This document shows positions 26,791 through 35,488 of a DNA stretch of 64,000 bases, one piece after another (the first letter of the stretch is position 1; every line of letters begins with the position of its first letter). The translations under genes were made by a program, and so were the position numbers. The notes beneath the pieces were generated by a model. It was not told the DNA's origin. It did no database searches and saw nothing but the letters and a program-made list of their open reading frames with translations. Source of the stretch: an uncultured Acidimicrobiales bacterium (GTDB taxonomy: Bacteria; Actinomycetota; Acidimicrobiia; Acidimicrobiales; SZUA-35); assembly GCA_937922045.1 (NCBI GenBank), contig CAKZXA010000044.1, forward strand, positions 1 to 64,000, in the 5' to 3' direction.

Positions 26791-27243
26791 ATGAACCTCC
26801 AGGAGCAGCAGGACCGTGAGGCTATCCGCTACACCTTGTCGGTGTACACCAATGCGGGGGACCGCGGCGCGCTCGACGAGCTTGGCTCAGCCTTCGCCGA
26901 GGATGCAGTGGCCGAACTCTCAACCCAGGTTCTCGAAGGGCGCGAGAACATTGTGGCCGGGTTGGCCGCCGCCGTTCGTGGCGATGACGGTTCATTGAAT
27001 GCCGCTCTCACGTTCCTTCGTCATCACCTGACCACCTCGCGCGTTGAGTTCGATGGGCCCGACGCGGCCCGGGGCTGGACCTACGTGTGGGTTCAAACAC
27101 CGATCGGCCTCGACCACAGTGGCATGTACGTCGACCGGTTCGAACGACGCGGCGACCGATGGCTGATCGTTCACCGCCGCATCAAGCTGGACTGGATCGC
27201 TCCGAACTCGCTGGTGTTAGACCCATCCCTGCTCGACGATTGA
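26791..27243 (+). CDS. SnoaL-like (NTF2-fold) protein
   Basis: The 150-residue protein begins with the usual helix of the SnoaL_4 group (REAIRYTLSVYTNAGDRG...LGSAFAEDAVAEL) and continues with cone-shaped strands ending in GMYVDRFERRGDRWLIVHRRIKLDW. Such proteins bind or isomerise small hydrophobic molecules, often polyketide or steroid-like. The substrate is unknown. ATG 26791 is chosen; the frame before it reads into the promoter area. It is divergent from the sigma operon with 88 bp between. Confidence 0.8.
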   Translation: MNLQEQQDREAIRYTLSVYTNAGDRGALDELGSAFAEDAVAELSTQVLEGRENIVAGLAAAVRGDDGSLNAALTFLRHHLTTSRVEFDGPDAARGWTYVWVQTPIGLDHSGMYVDRFERRGDRWLIVHRRIKLDWIAPNSLVLDPSLLDD

Positions 27244-27324
27244 CGGTGCTCGACGGGCCTACCTACGATGGGGCTGGGCGTGGTGTCCATGCCCGCAACC
27301 ACCGACAACCGAAGGGTAGGCGCC

Positions 27325-28050
27325 ATGCAACGCCTGTTTTCCACGTTTGTGATCCTGGCCGTGCTCGTAGGAACGGTGCTTCTGGGTGGCGTGTCTAGCG
27401 TTGATGCCACCGTTGATACTGCGGTTGATACGGCGGTTGAGCTTGCACCAACGCGTACCGCGAACCAGCCGGTGGTGTTTGTTCACGGCTACACCGGCAG
27501 CGGCGCTAACTGGAACTCCGCTGTCGCCAACTTCCGCTCGTCGGGTTACGACGCCAACGAGCTGTTTGTCTTCGAGTACAACTGGCGCCAGTCGAACGCA
27601 ACGACAGGGGTGCAACTGGCCGGTTACATCGATGAGGTTCGAGCGGCCACCGGATGGCTGACGGTTGATGTGGTCGCCCATTCGATGGGTTCGCTGTCGT
27701 CGCGGTACTGCATCAAGCTCAAGGGTTGCGGAGGCAAGGTCGATTCGTGGGTCTCGCTGGGTGGTCCGAACCATGGGTCGTGGCTCGCCCTAGGGTGCGC
27801 CCTTCTCCACACCTCCTGCGCTGAGATGGTGCCGACCTCGTCGTTCCTAGCCCAGCTCAACGCTGGTGATGAAACACCGGCGACCGCGGCCAGCTACACC
27901 ACGATTCGCACCCCGTGCGATCTGGTGGTTTGGCCCTCAAGCTCAACCGAACTGTCGGGAGCCAACAACCTACGCACCAGTTGTTTCGTCTCACACCCCG
28001 GGCTCACCAGCAACGGGCGAGTACTCACCTGGGTGAAGAACGCTCTTTAA
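27325..28050 (+). CDS. Secreted lipase/esterase, alpha/beta hydrolase
   Basis: The 241-residue secreted enzyme has a signal peptide (LFSTFVILAVLVGTVLLGG), the oxyanion HGYTGSGANW block and nucleophile S120 in AHSMGS. PCDLVVWP and SCFVSHPGL carry the likely Asp and His. This is the small Bacillus LipA/Streptomyces-type lipase layout. The ATG at 27325 starts the signal peptide; nineteen upstream codons in the same frame do not fit one. Six cysteines suggest disulfides. A 192-base open frame follows its stop in the same phase. Confidence 0.82.
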   Translation: MQRLFSTFVILAVLVGTVLLGGVSSVDATVDTAVDTAVELAPTRTANQPVVFVHGYTGSGANWNSAVANFRSSGYDANELFVFEYNWRQSNATTGVQLAGYIDEVRAATGWLTVDVVAHSMGSLSSRYCIKLKGCGGKVDSWVSLGGPNHGSWLALGCALLHTSCAEMVPTSSFLAQLNAGDETPATAASYTTIRTPCDLVVWPSSSTELSGANNLRTSCFVSHPGLTSNGRVLTWVKNAL

Positions 28051-28242
28051 CCGGTCGGTGAAGTCGTTGATGGCGAGCTCGCCGGACTCAGGAAACACGA
28101 CGGGCTGCATCGCGACTGGATCTGCGCTTACGGGGGTTGGAGTTCGGTGTTTGTTTTGAACTATGCCGAATCGGGTCCGACGCTGGACGAACGGTTCGCG
28201 GCCGCACAAGCGGTGCTCGGCGGCACATGGCGACCTAGCTGA
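28051..28242 (+). other. Open frame without a start after the lipase, possible gene fragment
   Basis: The frame of the lipase stays open for 63 codons after its TAA and reads protein-like (for example HDGLHRDWICAYGGW, AESGPTLDERFAAAQAVLGG). It has no ATG or GTG near its beginning and no Shine-Dalgarno. It may be the 3' fragment of a lost gene or a read-through extension. No family is recognised. Confidence 0.3.
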
Positions 28243-28263
28243 TCGTCAAGGTCAAAAAGGTTG

Positions 28264-31200
28264 ATGATCTCTGCATCATCAGCAAGATCCAGCGCAGGCC
28301 GCAGTAGCTCACCTTGCGCCGGTTGCGGCCGATGTGAACGTGTGTACCTCCTCGCGCCTGTTGGCGTGTCCGCAGATGGGCCGACAGCCTCCGACACTGG
28401 CTCTGTTCGGCGACGCCTAGACATCCCTGTTCGGCTGCGGTGGGCCCTCATCTGCGTGGTTTGCTATCACGGCGCCCTGCTGCTGTTCGGTACCTACCAG
28501 GGAACCTACGACGCCTACGTTCACATCTTCCTGGGCGACCACTACGCCAGGGATTGGTTCAGCACCTGGGACCAACGCTGGTACACCGGCTTTACCACCG
28601 TGTCATACCCGCCAGGAACACACATGGCCATCGGGGCGGGCTCCAAAATCTTCGGCAGTTTGGAGCGAGCCTTTGTCGTCATCCAGATCCTGGCCCTGCT
28701 GAACCTCACCATCGGTGTGTACCGGTTCTCGCGCATGTGGGTTGACCGCGAGGCGGCCGCCAACGCCGCTCTGCTTCTGGTCTTCTCCTCGGCCATCGCC
28801 GAGACGGTTCATCTGTTTGGCCAACTTCCAACGACGTTTGCTCTCGGCTTCCTGCTTCAATCCTTGCCCTTTATCAAGCGCTGGGTGTTCGAAGGCCGAC
28901 TCATCGATCTGCTCTCGGGCATCGTTGTGCTGGCTGCATGCACCGCAGGCCATCACGTAACCACCCTGTTCGGATCGGTGTTCTTTCTGGGTCCGGTCTT
29001 GGCTGCTGGATTGCTGGATCGATCGCGTATCCCTCGGGCGGACGAGGATGGCCTGGGCGATCCGCGCGTCCAGCTGGCCACGTTGGGCCCGCTAGCGGCC
29101 CGACGGTTGCGACGGGTCGCAGGCCCCCTGATACGTATCGTCGTGGTCGGGCCGTGCATCTTGATGGCCCTGGTTGGTGTAGTGCTGCCGTACTGGATTT
29201 GGTCGGCCACCGACCCCATCGTGCAGATGCCAATCCCGCATGGCAGTCGCGCCAACTTCCTGGCCGATCGCAACATCGGTTTGGTGTTCTTCGCCATCCC
29301 GTGGGGCCTGATGTTTTTCCTGCTGCCCTACACCCTCATCCGTGCCACCCTCAACCGGCGGTGGCCGCTCGCAGCCTCGATCTTCCTGCTCTTCGTACTG
29401 GGAACCGGCGGCACGACTCCGGTGCCTCGACTCATCCTGGGCCCGGCCTTCGATATCTTGACGTTGGATCGTTTCACCTTCTGGGCCGCGATGATGATTT
29501 TGCCGCTGGCCGGTGAGTTCGTCGCCAGCATGGAGAAGGGGAGCGTGGCGGCGTGGATTCGCAACACCGGCGGCAAGCGGCTGTTGGGGTTCGCTCAAAC
29601 GTTCTTCGTGGTGGCGATGCTGTTCGCCTCGCTGTTTTCGGCCACCTTGTCGCAGCTTCGCCCTTTCCAGCCACAACGCATCGATACCGATCCCATCGTG
29701 GCCTTCATCGAGAAGGATCAGCACGAACGATGGCGGTTCCTCACCTTGGGTTTCGGTGATCAGATGGCGTGGCTCTCGGCTCAGACCACCGCCACCCAAG
29801 TGGACGGCAACTATCACTCGGTCCGCCGCCTTCCCGAGCTCACCTCAACCTCGGTGGAACGGCTCGAAGGGGCAAAGTACCGGGGTATTTCTGGGCTGGG
29901 TTCGCTCCAACAGTTCCTTGAAGTGCCCGAGAAGTATCACCTGAAGTTTGTCTTCAGCAACGACAAGTTCTACGACCCCCTCCTCCATTTCAATGGGTGG
30001 GTCCGGCTGGGCCCGTTGGAGAACGGCATCATGGTGTGGGAGCGTGCCGACATCCCGCCCCTGCCGGCTCAGCTTCCCACCCGTGAACGGCCGAAGCTGC
30101 TTCGGATCATGTGGGGTGTGGTGCCACCCACCATGATCCTGTCGGCGGTAGCCATCCTGTTGTGGACGGCGGCCGGTCAGCCAGGAGTAGGCAAGAAGAT
30201 CGACAAGCGCCATCTCGATGAGCGCGTCATCCTCGGGCCATTCCGCTGGTTCGACGGCTTCCTCCAACGCATCTCGTTGAAGCTGCCACCCGATGCTGAG
30301 CCGAAAACGGCGGGGGCGTGGACCGAGCGCCTCTTCATCGCGGTTCGAGCCCGCCTGCGACGCAAGCCCAGCACGTGGAACAAGCGGTTTCGCCTTGCGG
30401 TCATCGTTGCTGCTGTGCTGGTTGTCCCCGTGAGCAAGCTCACCGCAGACACGCCACCACCCGATCCAGCCGAGGCCGCTGCTGGCTACTTCGACGACTT
30501 GGATTTCCGGCGGTTCAGCGACGCCTACGCCCGGCTCGATCCAAACACTCGCCCCGACTATGAACTTTGGCGTCTTCAACTTTCGGTCAATGGCGGCATC
30601 CTCGCATCCTTCGCCAAACTGGATCTGTTGGAGACCGCCACGATCCTGGTCGACGGGGACCGCGCCACCGTGCGCGCCGACCTGACCTATATCACCGCTC
30701 TCAACTGGTATCCGGTGGTGAAAGACATCGAACTCATCAACCGCGATGGCGACTGGTTCATCTTTGCCGACCTGGCCGACCCCACCGTTCCCCCCGACCA
30801 GCTGGTACGTCGCTCAGGGGTTGACTACCTGATCCAGGGTCGGCGCCGAGTCACGTCGGCCACCACCGACCTGGCTGACGTGCAGGACCGGCCCGAGCTC
30901 TATCTGCGTAGCGGACGGCTCATGGAAGTGGATGGTCAGCCCGTTGTGGTTGGCGAAGTGATGAACCTCGATGTCGACCCGGCCGACCTCACGATCACCG
31001 CAGCTCTACGCAACCAAGCGGGCGACATCATCGCCCGCTACAACGCCACGGAAGAGATCATCCACACGATCCGGCCTCGGGAATCCACGCCGTTTCTGAT
31101 CCGCTTCGAAGAGGTAGCGGCCGGGACCGACCTCGATTTCGATCCCCTCGACTACACGCCGATTCAGCTCACCGACGAGATCTTCGAAGTCGAGATTTAC

Positions 31201-31623
31201 GCCAAGGCGGTGGTCACCCAATTCAACCTTTATCGCGGGCTAGGGGTGAACAATGCTGAGCTGGTCGAAACCACCGACGGTGCGCTGCGACTGGAAGGTG
31301 AACTTCGCAACGACGGTACGGAGGAAGCCACGATCCCGATGATCCTCGTGAGCTTTCTCGACGACGACGGCGATGTGGCGTGGGTGCAGCACTACTACAT
31401 GGAGGACGCCGTGCGTTCGCAGCGGCTGGGCAGCTTCTCCTTGGAGCTACCCGATCTCAGCACCATTGCCATCACCGATGTACCGGTCAAGCTGTTCGCC
31501 AACGGCATCCTGCCCACCGAAGACCCATTCGCGCCGAAACCTCCGCTTCTGATGCTGCCCGAAGATGCCCCGTTTGCTTCTCTTCGGGTGGATCTGACCA
31601 CGTTCACAGGAAGCGAATCGTGA
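28264..31623 (+). CDS. GT-C-like polytopic glycosyltransferase/membrane protein, operon gene 1
   Basis: The protein of about 1119 residues has about ten membrane helices in its first 650 residues. The first outer loop carries GTYDAYVHIFLGDHYARDW, a DAY-H pattern like the acidic loop of GT-C sugar transferases that use polyprenyl-linked donors. A last membrane helix near residue 730 is followed by about 370 soluble residues of beta-rich, NTF2-like and Ig-like type outside the cell. ATG 28264 follows AAAAAGG closely; the first 30 codons look poor, so the GTG at 28342 is an alternative. The stop overlaps the next gene as GTGA. Family is uncertain; a role in exopolysaccharide or wall glycan is inferred from the operon. 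Confidence 0.65.
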   Translation: MISASSARSSAGRSSSPCAGCGRCERVYLLAPVGVSADGPTASDTGSVRRRLDIPVRLRWALICVVCYHGALLLFGTYQGTYDAYVHIFLGDHYARDWFSTWDQRWYTGFTTVSYPPGTHMAIGAGSKIFGSLERAFVVIQILALLNLTIGVYRFSRMWVDREAAANAALLLVFSSAIAETVHLFGQLPTTFALGFLLQSLPFIKRWVFEGRLIDLLSGIVVLAACTAGHHVTTLFGSVFFLGPVLAAGLLDRSRIPRADEDGLGDPRVQLATLGPLAARRLRRVAGPLIRIVVVGPCILMALVGVVLPYWIWSATDPIVQMPIPHGSRANFLADRNIGLVFFAIPWGLMFFLLPYTLIRATLNRRWPLAASIFLLFVLGTGGTTPVPRLILGPAFDILTLDRFTFWAAMMILPLAGEFVASMEKGSVAAWIRNTGGKRLLGFAQTFFVVAMLFASLFSATLSQLRPFQPQRIDTDPIVAFIEKDQHERWRFLTLGFGDQMAWLSAQTTATQVDGNYHSVRRLPELTSTSVERLEGAKYRGISGLGSLQQFLEVPEKYHLKFVFSNDKFYDPLLHFNGWVRLGPLENGIMVWERADIPPLPAQLPTRERPKLLRIMWGVVPPTMILSAVAILLWTAAGQPGVGKKIDKRHLDERVILGPFRWFDGFLQRISLKLPPDAEPKTAGAWTERLFIAVRARLRRKPSTWNKRFRLAVIVAAVLVVPVSKLTADTPPPDPAEAAAGYFDDLDFRRFSDAYARLDPNTRPDYELWRLQLSVNGGILASFAKLDLLETATILVDGDRATVRADLTYITALNWYPVVKDIELINRDGDWFIFADLADPTVPPDQLVRRSGVDYLIQGRRRVTSATTDLADVQDRPELYLRSGRLMEVDGQPVVVGEVMNLDVDPADLTITAALRNQAGDIIARYNATEEIIHTIRPRESTPFLIRFEEVAAGTDLDFDPLDYTPIQLTDEIFEVEIYAKAVVTQFNLYRGLGVNNAELVETTDGALRLEGELRNDGTEEATIPMILVSFLDDDGDVAWVQHYYMEDAVRSQRLGSFSLELPDLSTIAITDVPVKLFANGILPTEDPFAPKPPLLMLPEDAPFASLRVDLTTFTGSES

Positions 31624-32864
31624 CCTCGATTCGCCGACTCGCGCGATGGTTCGTGATCGCCCTCGTCGGCCTTGTTGTCGTCTGGAAGGTGGTGGCGCCC
31701 GCCCCAAAGGTCGTCGTGGCGACACCTCCCCAAATCGATGTCGACGAGTTGGAGATCATTGCCGAGGAAGAGGTCGAAGCGGGAGAAGCGTTCATCGTCG
31801 AGGTGCAAGGCGGCGCCCCTGACGTGCCGGTCGAGCTGGTCGTCGACGGTGGCTATCACGGACGTAGGTTCACGGCCAGCCCGGAGGACCAGAGCGCCGA
31901 GTCTGTCACTGGATCTGTGGCTAGCTTCGAGGTACCCGCAGCTCTTTCGCCCGAGTCGGGAACCGTGCAGCTCACCGCAATCCAAGGCCGCCGGGTTGCA
32001 TCCGGCACACTTGAGATGATCCCGGGCGAAGCGGTAGACCCGCTCAACGTCTACCTGGGTCCGCGCACCGTGGTGGCCGACACCGAACATTTCAGCATGG
32101 TGGTCGCCGTGCCCCGCGATGTTTGGGGCAACCCCGTCGTCGATGGCACCGACGTGACGTACACGGTGAACCGACCCGATGGCGCGGTCGACAAAGAGAT
32201 CGTGCAAACCGATGGTCTCCTGGCCTGGCTGAACATCTTCTCGCGCACCAAGGTGGGACGAACGAGGGTTGGCATCGAGGTGGGACCGGCCGGCGGCGTG
32301 GAGGAATCGTTCCTCGAGGTCGCCGACATTCCCCTGGTGTATGACGTGGAGGTCGTTGGCACGCTTCCACTGGCTGACGGCTCGTCGCTCGTCACGATTC
32401 GTACCGCGACCTTGATCGATCAGTACGAAAATCCGATGCCCGACGGCACCACGGTGTTCGTCGATCTCGACGGGGTCACGGGAAGACGCCACCTTTGGGG
32501 TGAAACCATAGCGTCGGTTGCCGAGTTCACCTTCGAGGCACCCGAAGTGCCGGGCGCTGTGTGGCTGAGCGCGACCGCCTCGGGGGTAACGAGCGAACGG
32601 CGGCGCCTCCTCTTTGCTCCCGCGGTTACGTCGTTTCCCTTTACGACCACTGAAACACCTGATGGCTTACGCATCGACATCGGCCAGGTGCGCACCGCCC
32701 GCCGAGCCTACGTGGCTGACGGGACCACGGCCTGGGTGGAGGTAGACGAGGTTGTATCTCCGGTGCAGCTTCGCGATGGTCTTGGCTCGATAACGCTCCC
32801 CGACGCCAAGCCCGAAGACGTTAGCGTGACGGTGCTTGGGGCCCAGGGAAGGCTCGATGCGTGA
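31620..32864 (+). CDS. Membrane-anchored Ig-like domain protein, operon gene 2
   Basis: The 414-residue protein has one N-terminal membrane helix (ARWFVIALVGLVVVWKVV) and an all-beta extracytoplasmic part with about three Ig/invasin-like domains (DVWGNPVVDGTDVTYTVN and DQYENPMPDGTTVFVDLDG match the Big_1-type strand pattern). No catalytic motif is seen; it may be a scaffold for the polysaccharide machinery. The GTG start overlaps the first gene by GTGA. Its stop overlaps the start of the GH5-like gene by 8 bp. Confidence 0.72.
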   Translation: MTSIRRLARWFVIALVGLVVVWKVVAPAPKVVVATPPQIDVDELEIIAEEEVEAGEAFIVEVQGGAPDVPVELVVDGGYHGRRFTASPEDQSAESVTGSVASFEVPAALSPESGTVQLTAIQGRRVASGTLEMIPGEAVDPLNVYLGPRTVVADTEHFSMVVAVPRDVWGNPVVDGTDVTYTVNRPDGAVDKEIVQTDGLLAWLNIFSRTKVGRTRVGIEVGPAGGVEESFLEVADIPLVYDVEVVGTLPLADGSSLVTIRTATLIDQYENPMPDGTTVFVDLDGVTGRRHLWGETIASVAEFTFEAPEVPGAVWLSATASGVTSERRRLLFAPAVTSFPFTTTETPDGLRIDIGQVRTARRAYVADGTTAWVEVDEVVSPVQLRDGLGSITLPDAKPEDVSVTVLGAQGRLDA

Positions 32865-34551
32865 GCGTGACGGCATGAGACGGAAGGCGTTGGTAAAGCT
32901 CGCGATCTTCGGCCTGATGGTCTTGATGGCGGTTGGCGTGGTCTTGTTCGCCGGTCGCGGACTGGCCCTCGTGTCGCGAAGCGAGGAAACGGCGGCTGTT
33001 TTCAATGTTGCCGCTGAGCTGCCAACCGAACTACTCGGCTCGGTCGACTGGTTGCCCGACGACGAGAACCTTCCCCGCCAGATGGAGCCGCTCACCCGGG
33101 TCGATATCACCGATACCTGGCTGCGCAGCTGGGCTCAGCTCGCCATCTTGGCCGAGACAGGCGACCAGAGCGGCCTTGAGGTGTACTTCTCAGGGTCAGC
33201 CTTGGATGGCCTGGCCGCCGGCGCCTCCGACTGGGCCGAACGGCCAGCCGAACAGATCGGTCACCGGCTCCGCCTCGTGTTCTACAGCGAAGACGGGCAG
33301 GTCGTCGGCCTTCGGAGCGAGGAGTCCCGCGTGCTTCGCTCCCATCCCGTCTCGGGCGAACCCGGCTGGTACGACGCAGTTGAAGAGTATGAGGCCATCA
33401 TGCTGTTGGAAGACGGCAACTGGCGGCTCAGTCATCTCGTGCGGCGGGCCACCGACGGCGCCTGGTGGATCGAACCGCCCGACCCTGCAACCGATCCGGT
33501 GCCCGAACAGCTGCGGGGCATCAACTACTACCCACAGAGCGCCCCCTGGCAGCGGGTCTGGCTCGACGTTGATCCCCGCGTCGTGGCCGCCGATCTCGAT
33601 CGGATCGCAGACCTTGGCCTTGACTCGGTTCGGATCTTTCTCCCGTTTGAGGAGCTGAATGGTCGCTGGACCGAACCCGACAATCTTGCCCCGGTGCTGG
33701 CCTTCCTCGACATGGCCGACGATCGCGGTCTCGGCGTCGTCGTCACCCTGTTCGACGGCCGCACCGACCATCGAGTCTTTCGCTGGGACGCCGACGAAGA
33801 TCACCTGAACCGTGTCGTGCCGGTCCTGGCCGCGCACCCGGCCTTGTTGATGTGGGATCTCAAGAACGAGCCAGACCGTGATGTGGGAATCTTCGACACT
33901 GAAATCGACCTCATCTACGCCTGGCTCGGTCACATGGGTCGGGTAGTGCGCGACCTCGACCAGTCAACCCCGCTTACGATCGGCTGGGCCACACCGGAGG
34001 CAGCAGCGGCCGCCCCAGCGCTGGTCGACGTTGTGTCGTTCCACTACTACGGAGAAGCCGATGAACTATCGGCGGCGGTGGAAACGATTCGGGCCAACCA
34101 AGGCCTGGGTGTTCCCCTCTTGCTCAGCGAATATGGCCTTCCCACCTGGAACACGATCTTTCCCGGCGGTCACACCGAACAGGAACAAGCGGCCTACTAC
34201 GCCGACATCTTGCAGGTGGCAAACGAGGTCGATGTGGGAGCGACCATGGCCTGGACCTTGTGGGACCTTGCCGAACCTCCGCCCGACGCCGGGAGCCTCC
34301 CGTGGGCGACCGGACCGCAGACGACGCTCGGTTTGTTGCATGCTGATGGCTCCGAAAAGCTTGCGGCCGCCGTGGTTGGTGAGACCGACCATGCCGCCCT
34401 GGAAGCGGTGGCGAGACCCGGGATTTTCCATCGGTTCAGGAAGCGGTTCTGGATAGTCGCCGCCGTCATGGGTCTTGGGCTGGTGACGCTGCGCCAGGTA
34501 GGCGGTGTGTGGAAGCGGCGCCACGATGCCCAGTCGCTTGAAGGCAGCTAG
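32857..34551 (+). CDS. Membrane-bound GH5-like glycoside hydrolase, operon gene 3
   Basis: The 564-residue protein has an N-terminal membrane helix, a small alpha/beta module (60-210) and a (beta/alpha)8-barrel of the GH5/clan A type: RGINYYPQSAPW, LDSVRIFLPFE, acid-base E338 in WDLKNEP and nucleophile E425 in LLSEYGLPTWN, then WTLWDL near the end. A second membrane helix closes the protein. It likely cuts or trims the glycan made by the operon, on the outer face. AGGGAAGG before the ATG at 32857 supports this start. The stop TAG overlaps the convergent response regulator stop in CTAG. Confidence 0.78.
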   Translation: MRERDGMRRKALVKLAIFGLMVLMAVGVVLFAGRGLALVSRSEETAAVFNVAAELPTELLGSVDWLPDDENLPRQMEPLTRVDITDTWLRSWAQLAILAETGDQSGLEVYFSGSALDGLAAGASDWAERPAEQIGHRLRLVFYSEDGQVVGLRSEESRVLRSHPVSGEPGWYDAVEEYEAIMLLEDGNWRLSHLVRRATDGAWWIEPPDPATDPVPEQLRGINYYPQSAPWQRVWLDVDPRVVAADLDRIADLGLDSVRIFLPFEELNGRWTEPDNLAPVLAFLDMADDRGLGVVVTLFDGRTDHRVFRWDADEDHLNRVVPVLAAHPALLMWDLKNEPDRDVGIFDTEIDLIYAWLGHMGRVVRDLDQSTPLTIGWATPEAAAAAPALVDVVSFHYYGEADELSAAVETIRANQGLGVPLLLSEYGLPTWNTIFPGGHTEQEQAAYYADILQVANEVDVGATMAWTLWDLAEPPPDAGSLPWATGPQTTLGLLHADGSEKLAAAVVGETDHAALEAVARPGIFHRFRKRFWIVAAVMGLGLVTLRQVGGVWKRRHDAQSLEGS

Positions 34552-35336
34552 TTGAGAGCGGCGGGCATCAGCCGGTAGCCAACGCCTCGCACCGTCTTGA
34601 TGTGGCGGCGGCCGCCGATATCGATCTTCTTGCGCAGGTTCGCCATATGCACGTCGACGACATGGGTGTCGCTAATCCAATCCGTGCCCCACACCGTCTC
34701 CACCAGCAGTTCGCGGGTGTACACCATCTCCGGTCGTGCGCTCAAGGCTGTGAGCAGATCGAACTCGATCTTGGTCAGCGATATCTCCTGGCCAGCCACC
34801 CGAACTTCATGGGCTAGCACGTCGAGCTCCAATTCGCCGAAGACGCGAGTTGGAGCTTGCGATGCGTTGTCTGGTTCGACGAGTTCTTCCGGCGTTCCCG
34901 CCGGATCCGGCCGCCGGGGCCGACGCAACATCACCTGGATACGCAGGGCGAGCTCTCGGGCCGAAAAAGGCTTGGCGATATAGTCGTCGGCGCCCACAGA
35001 GAGGCCGACGAGCCTGTCGACCTCCTCGTTGCGTCCTGTGACCATGATGATGTAGGCATCGGTGAACAGGCGAAGCCGTCGACACACCTCAATACCGTCC
35101 ATGTCGGGTAGCCCAATATCGAGCAGCACGACATCAGGGTCGAGTTCTTCGGCTTTCTCCAAACCCTCGGTACCGGTGGTGGCGAAAATCAGGTGATAGC
35201 CAGCGTCGCTTAGCGATGCCTCGATTACGAGGCGGAACGGCGCACTGTCCTCGACCACGAGGACAGACACCGAGGTCGCTTTGTCGATCTGGCTAGATGA
35301 ACCGGGCAGATCGGGGGTTGGAAGTGTCTCCGCCAT
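34548..35336 (-). CDS. OmpR/PhoB-family response regulator
   Basis: The 262-residue protein has a receiver domain (about 22-135) with D73 as phospho-acceptor in LLDIGLPDMDG, T100 and K122 in ADDYIAKPFSA, and a winged-helix Trans_reg_C domain whose recognition helix region reads DTHVVDVHMANLRKKI. No histidine kinase lies beside it. It is divergent from a secreted-protein operon, and ACCTTGA direct repeats with PhoB-like spacing lie between them. No Shine-Dalgarno precedes the ATG at 35336. Confidence 0.9.
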   Translation of the reverse strand: MAETLPTPDLPGSSSQIDKATSVSVLVVEDSAPFRLVIEASLSDAGYHLIFATTGTEGLEKAEELDPDVVLLDIGLPDMDGIEVCRRLRLFTDAYIIMVTGRNEEVDRLVGLSVGADDYIAKPFSARELALRIQVMLRRPRRPDPAGTPEELVEPDNASQAPTRVFGELELDVLAHEVRVAGQEISLTKIEFDLLTALSARPEMVYTRELLVETVWGTDWISDTHVVDVHMANLRKKIDIGGRRHIKTVRGVGYRLMPAALN

Positions 35337-35390
35337 ATAAACAGGTTCGGAACAACACGGCGCAGCTTTAGTTGAGGACGCACCTAGCGG

Positions 35391-35456
35391 ACCTTGAGGA
35401 AACCTTGATTGTTTCATGGGATGGCCTAGAACCTCGGGCTTCAAGATGGTTCAAGG
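35391..35456. promoter_or_regulatory. Direct repeats, candidate response-regulator binding sites
   Basis: ACCTTGAGGAAACCTTGA (35391-35408) is a 7-4-7 direct repeat, the 11-bp phase used by PhoB/OmpR-type dimers. A reverse-oriented pair, TTCAAGA (35440) and TTCAAGG (35450), lies 30 bp further. They sit between the response regulator and the operon starting at 35489. Confidence 0.45.
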
Positions 35457-35488
35457 AAACGAATGACCGACCCGAAGGAACAACTATC

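Noticed and set aside
29092-29817. 241-codon minus-strand frame antisense to the GT-C-like gene
   Set aside because: It crosses clear membrane helices of the + gene and is Gly/His/Arg-rich noise.
31395-32492. 365-codon minus-strand frame antisense to the Ig-like gene
   Set aside because: The + strand gene has a membrane helix, overlap starts and Ig-like strands; the antisense frame is His/Arg-rich without a pattern.
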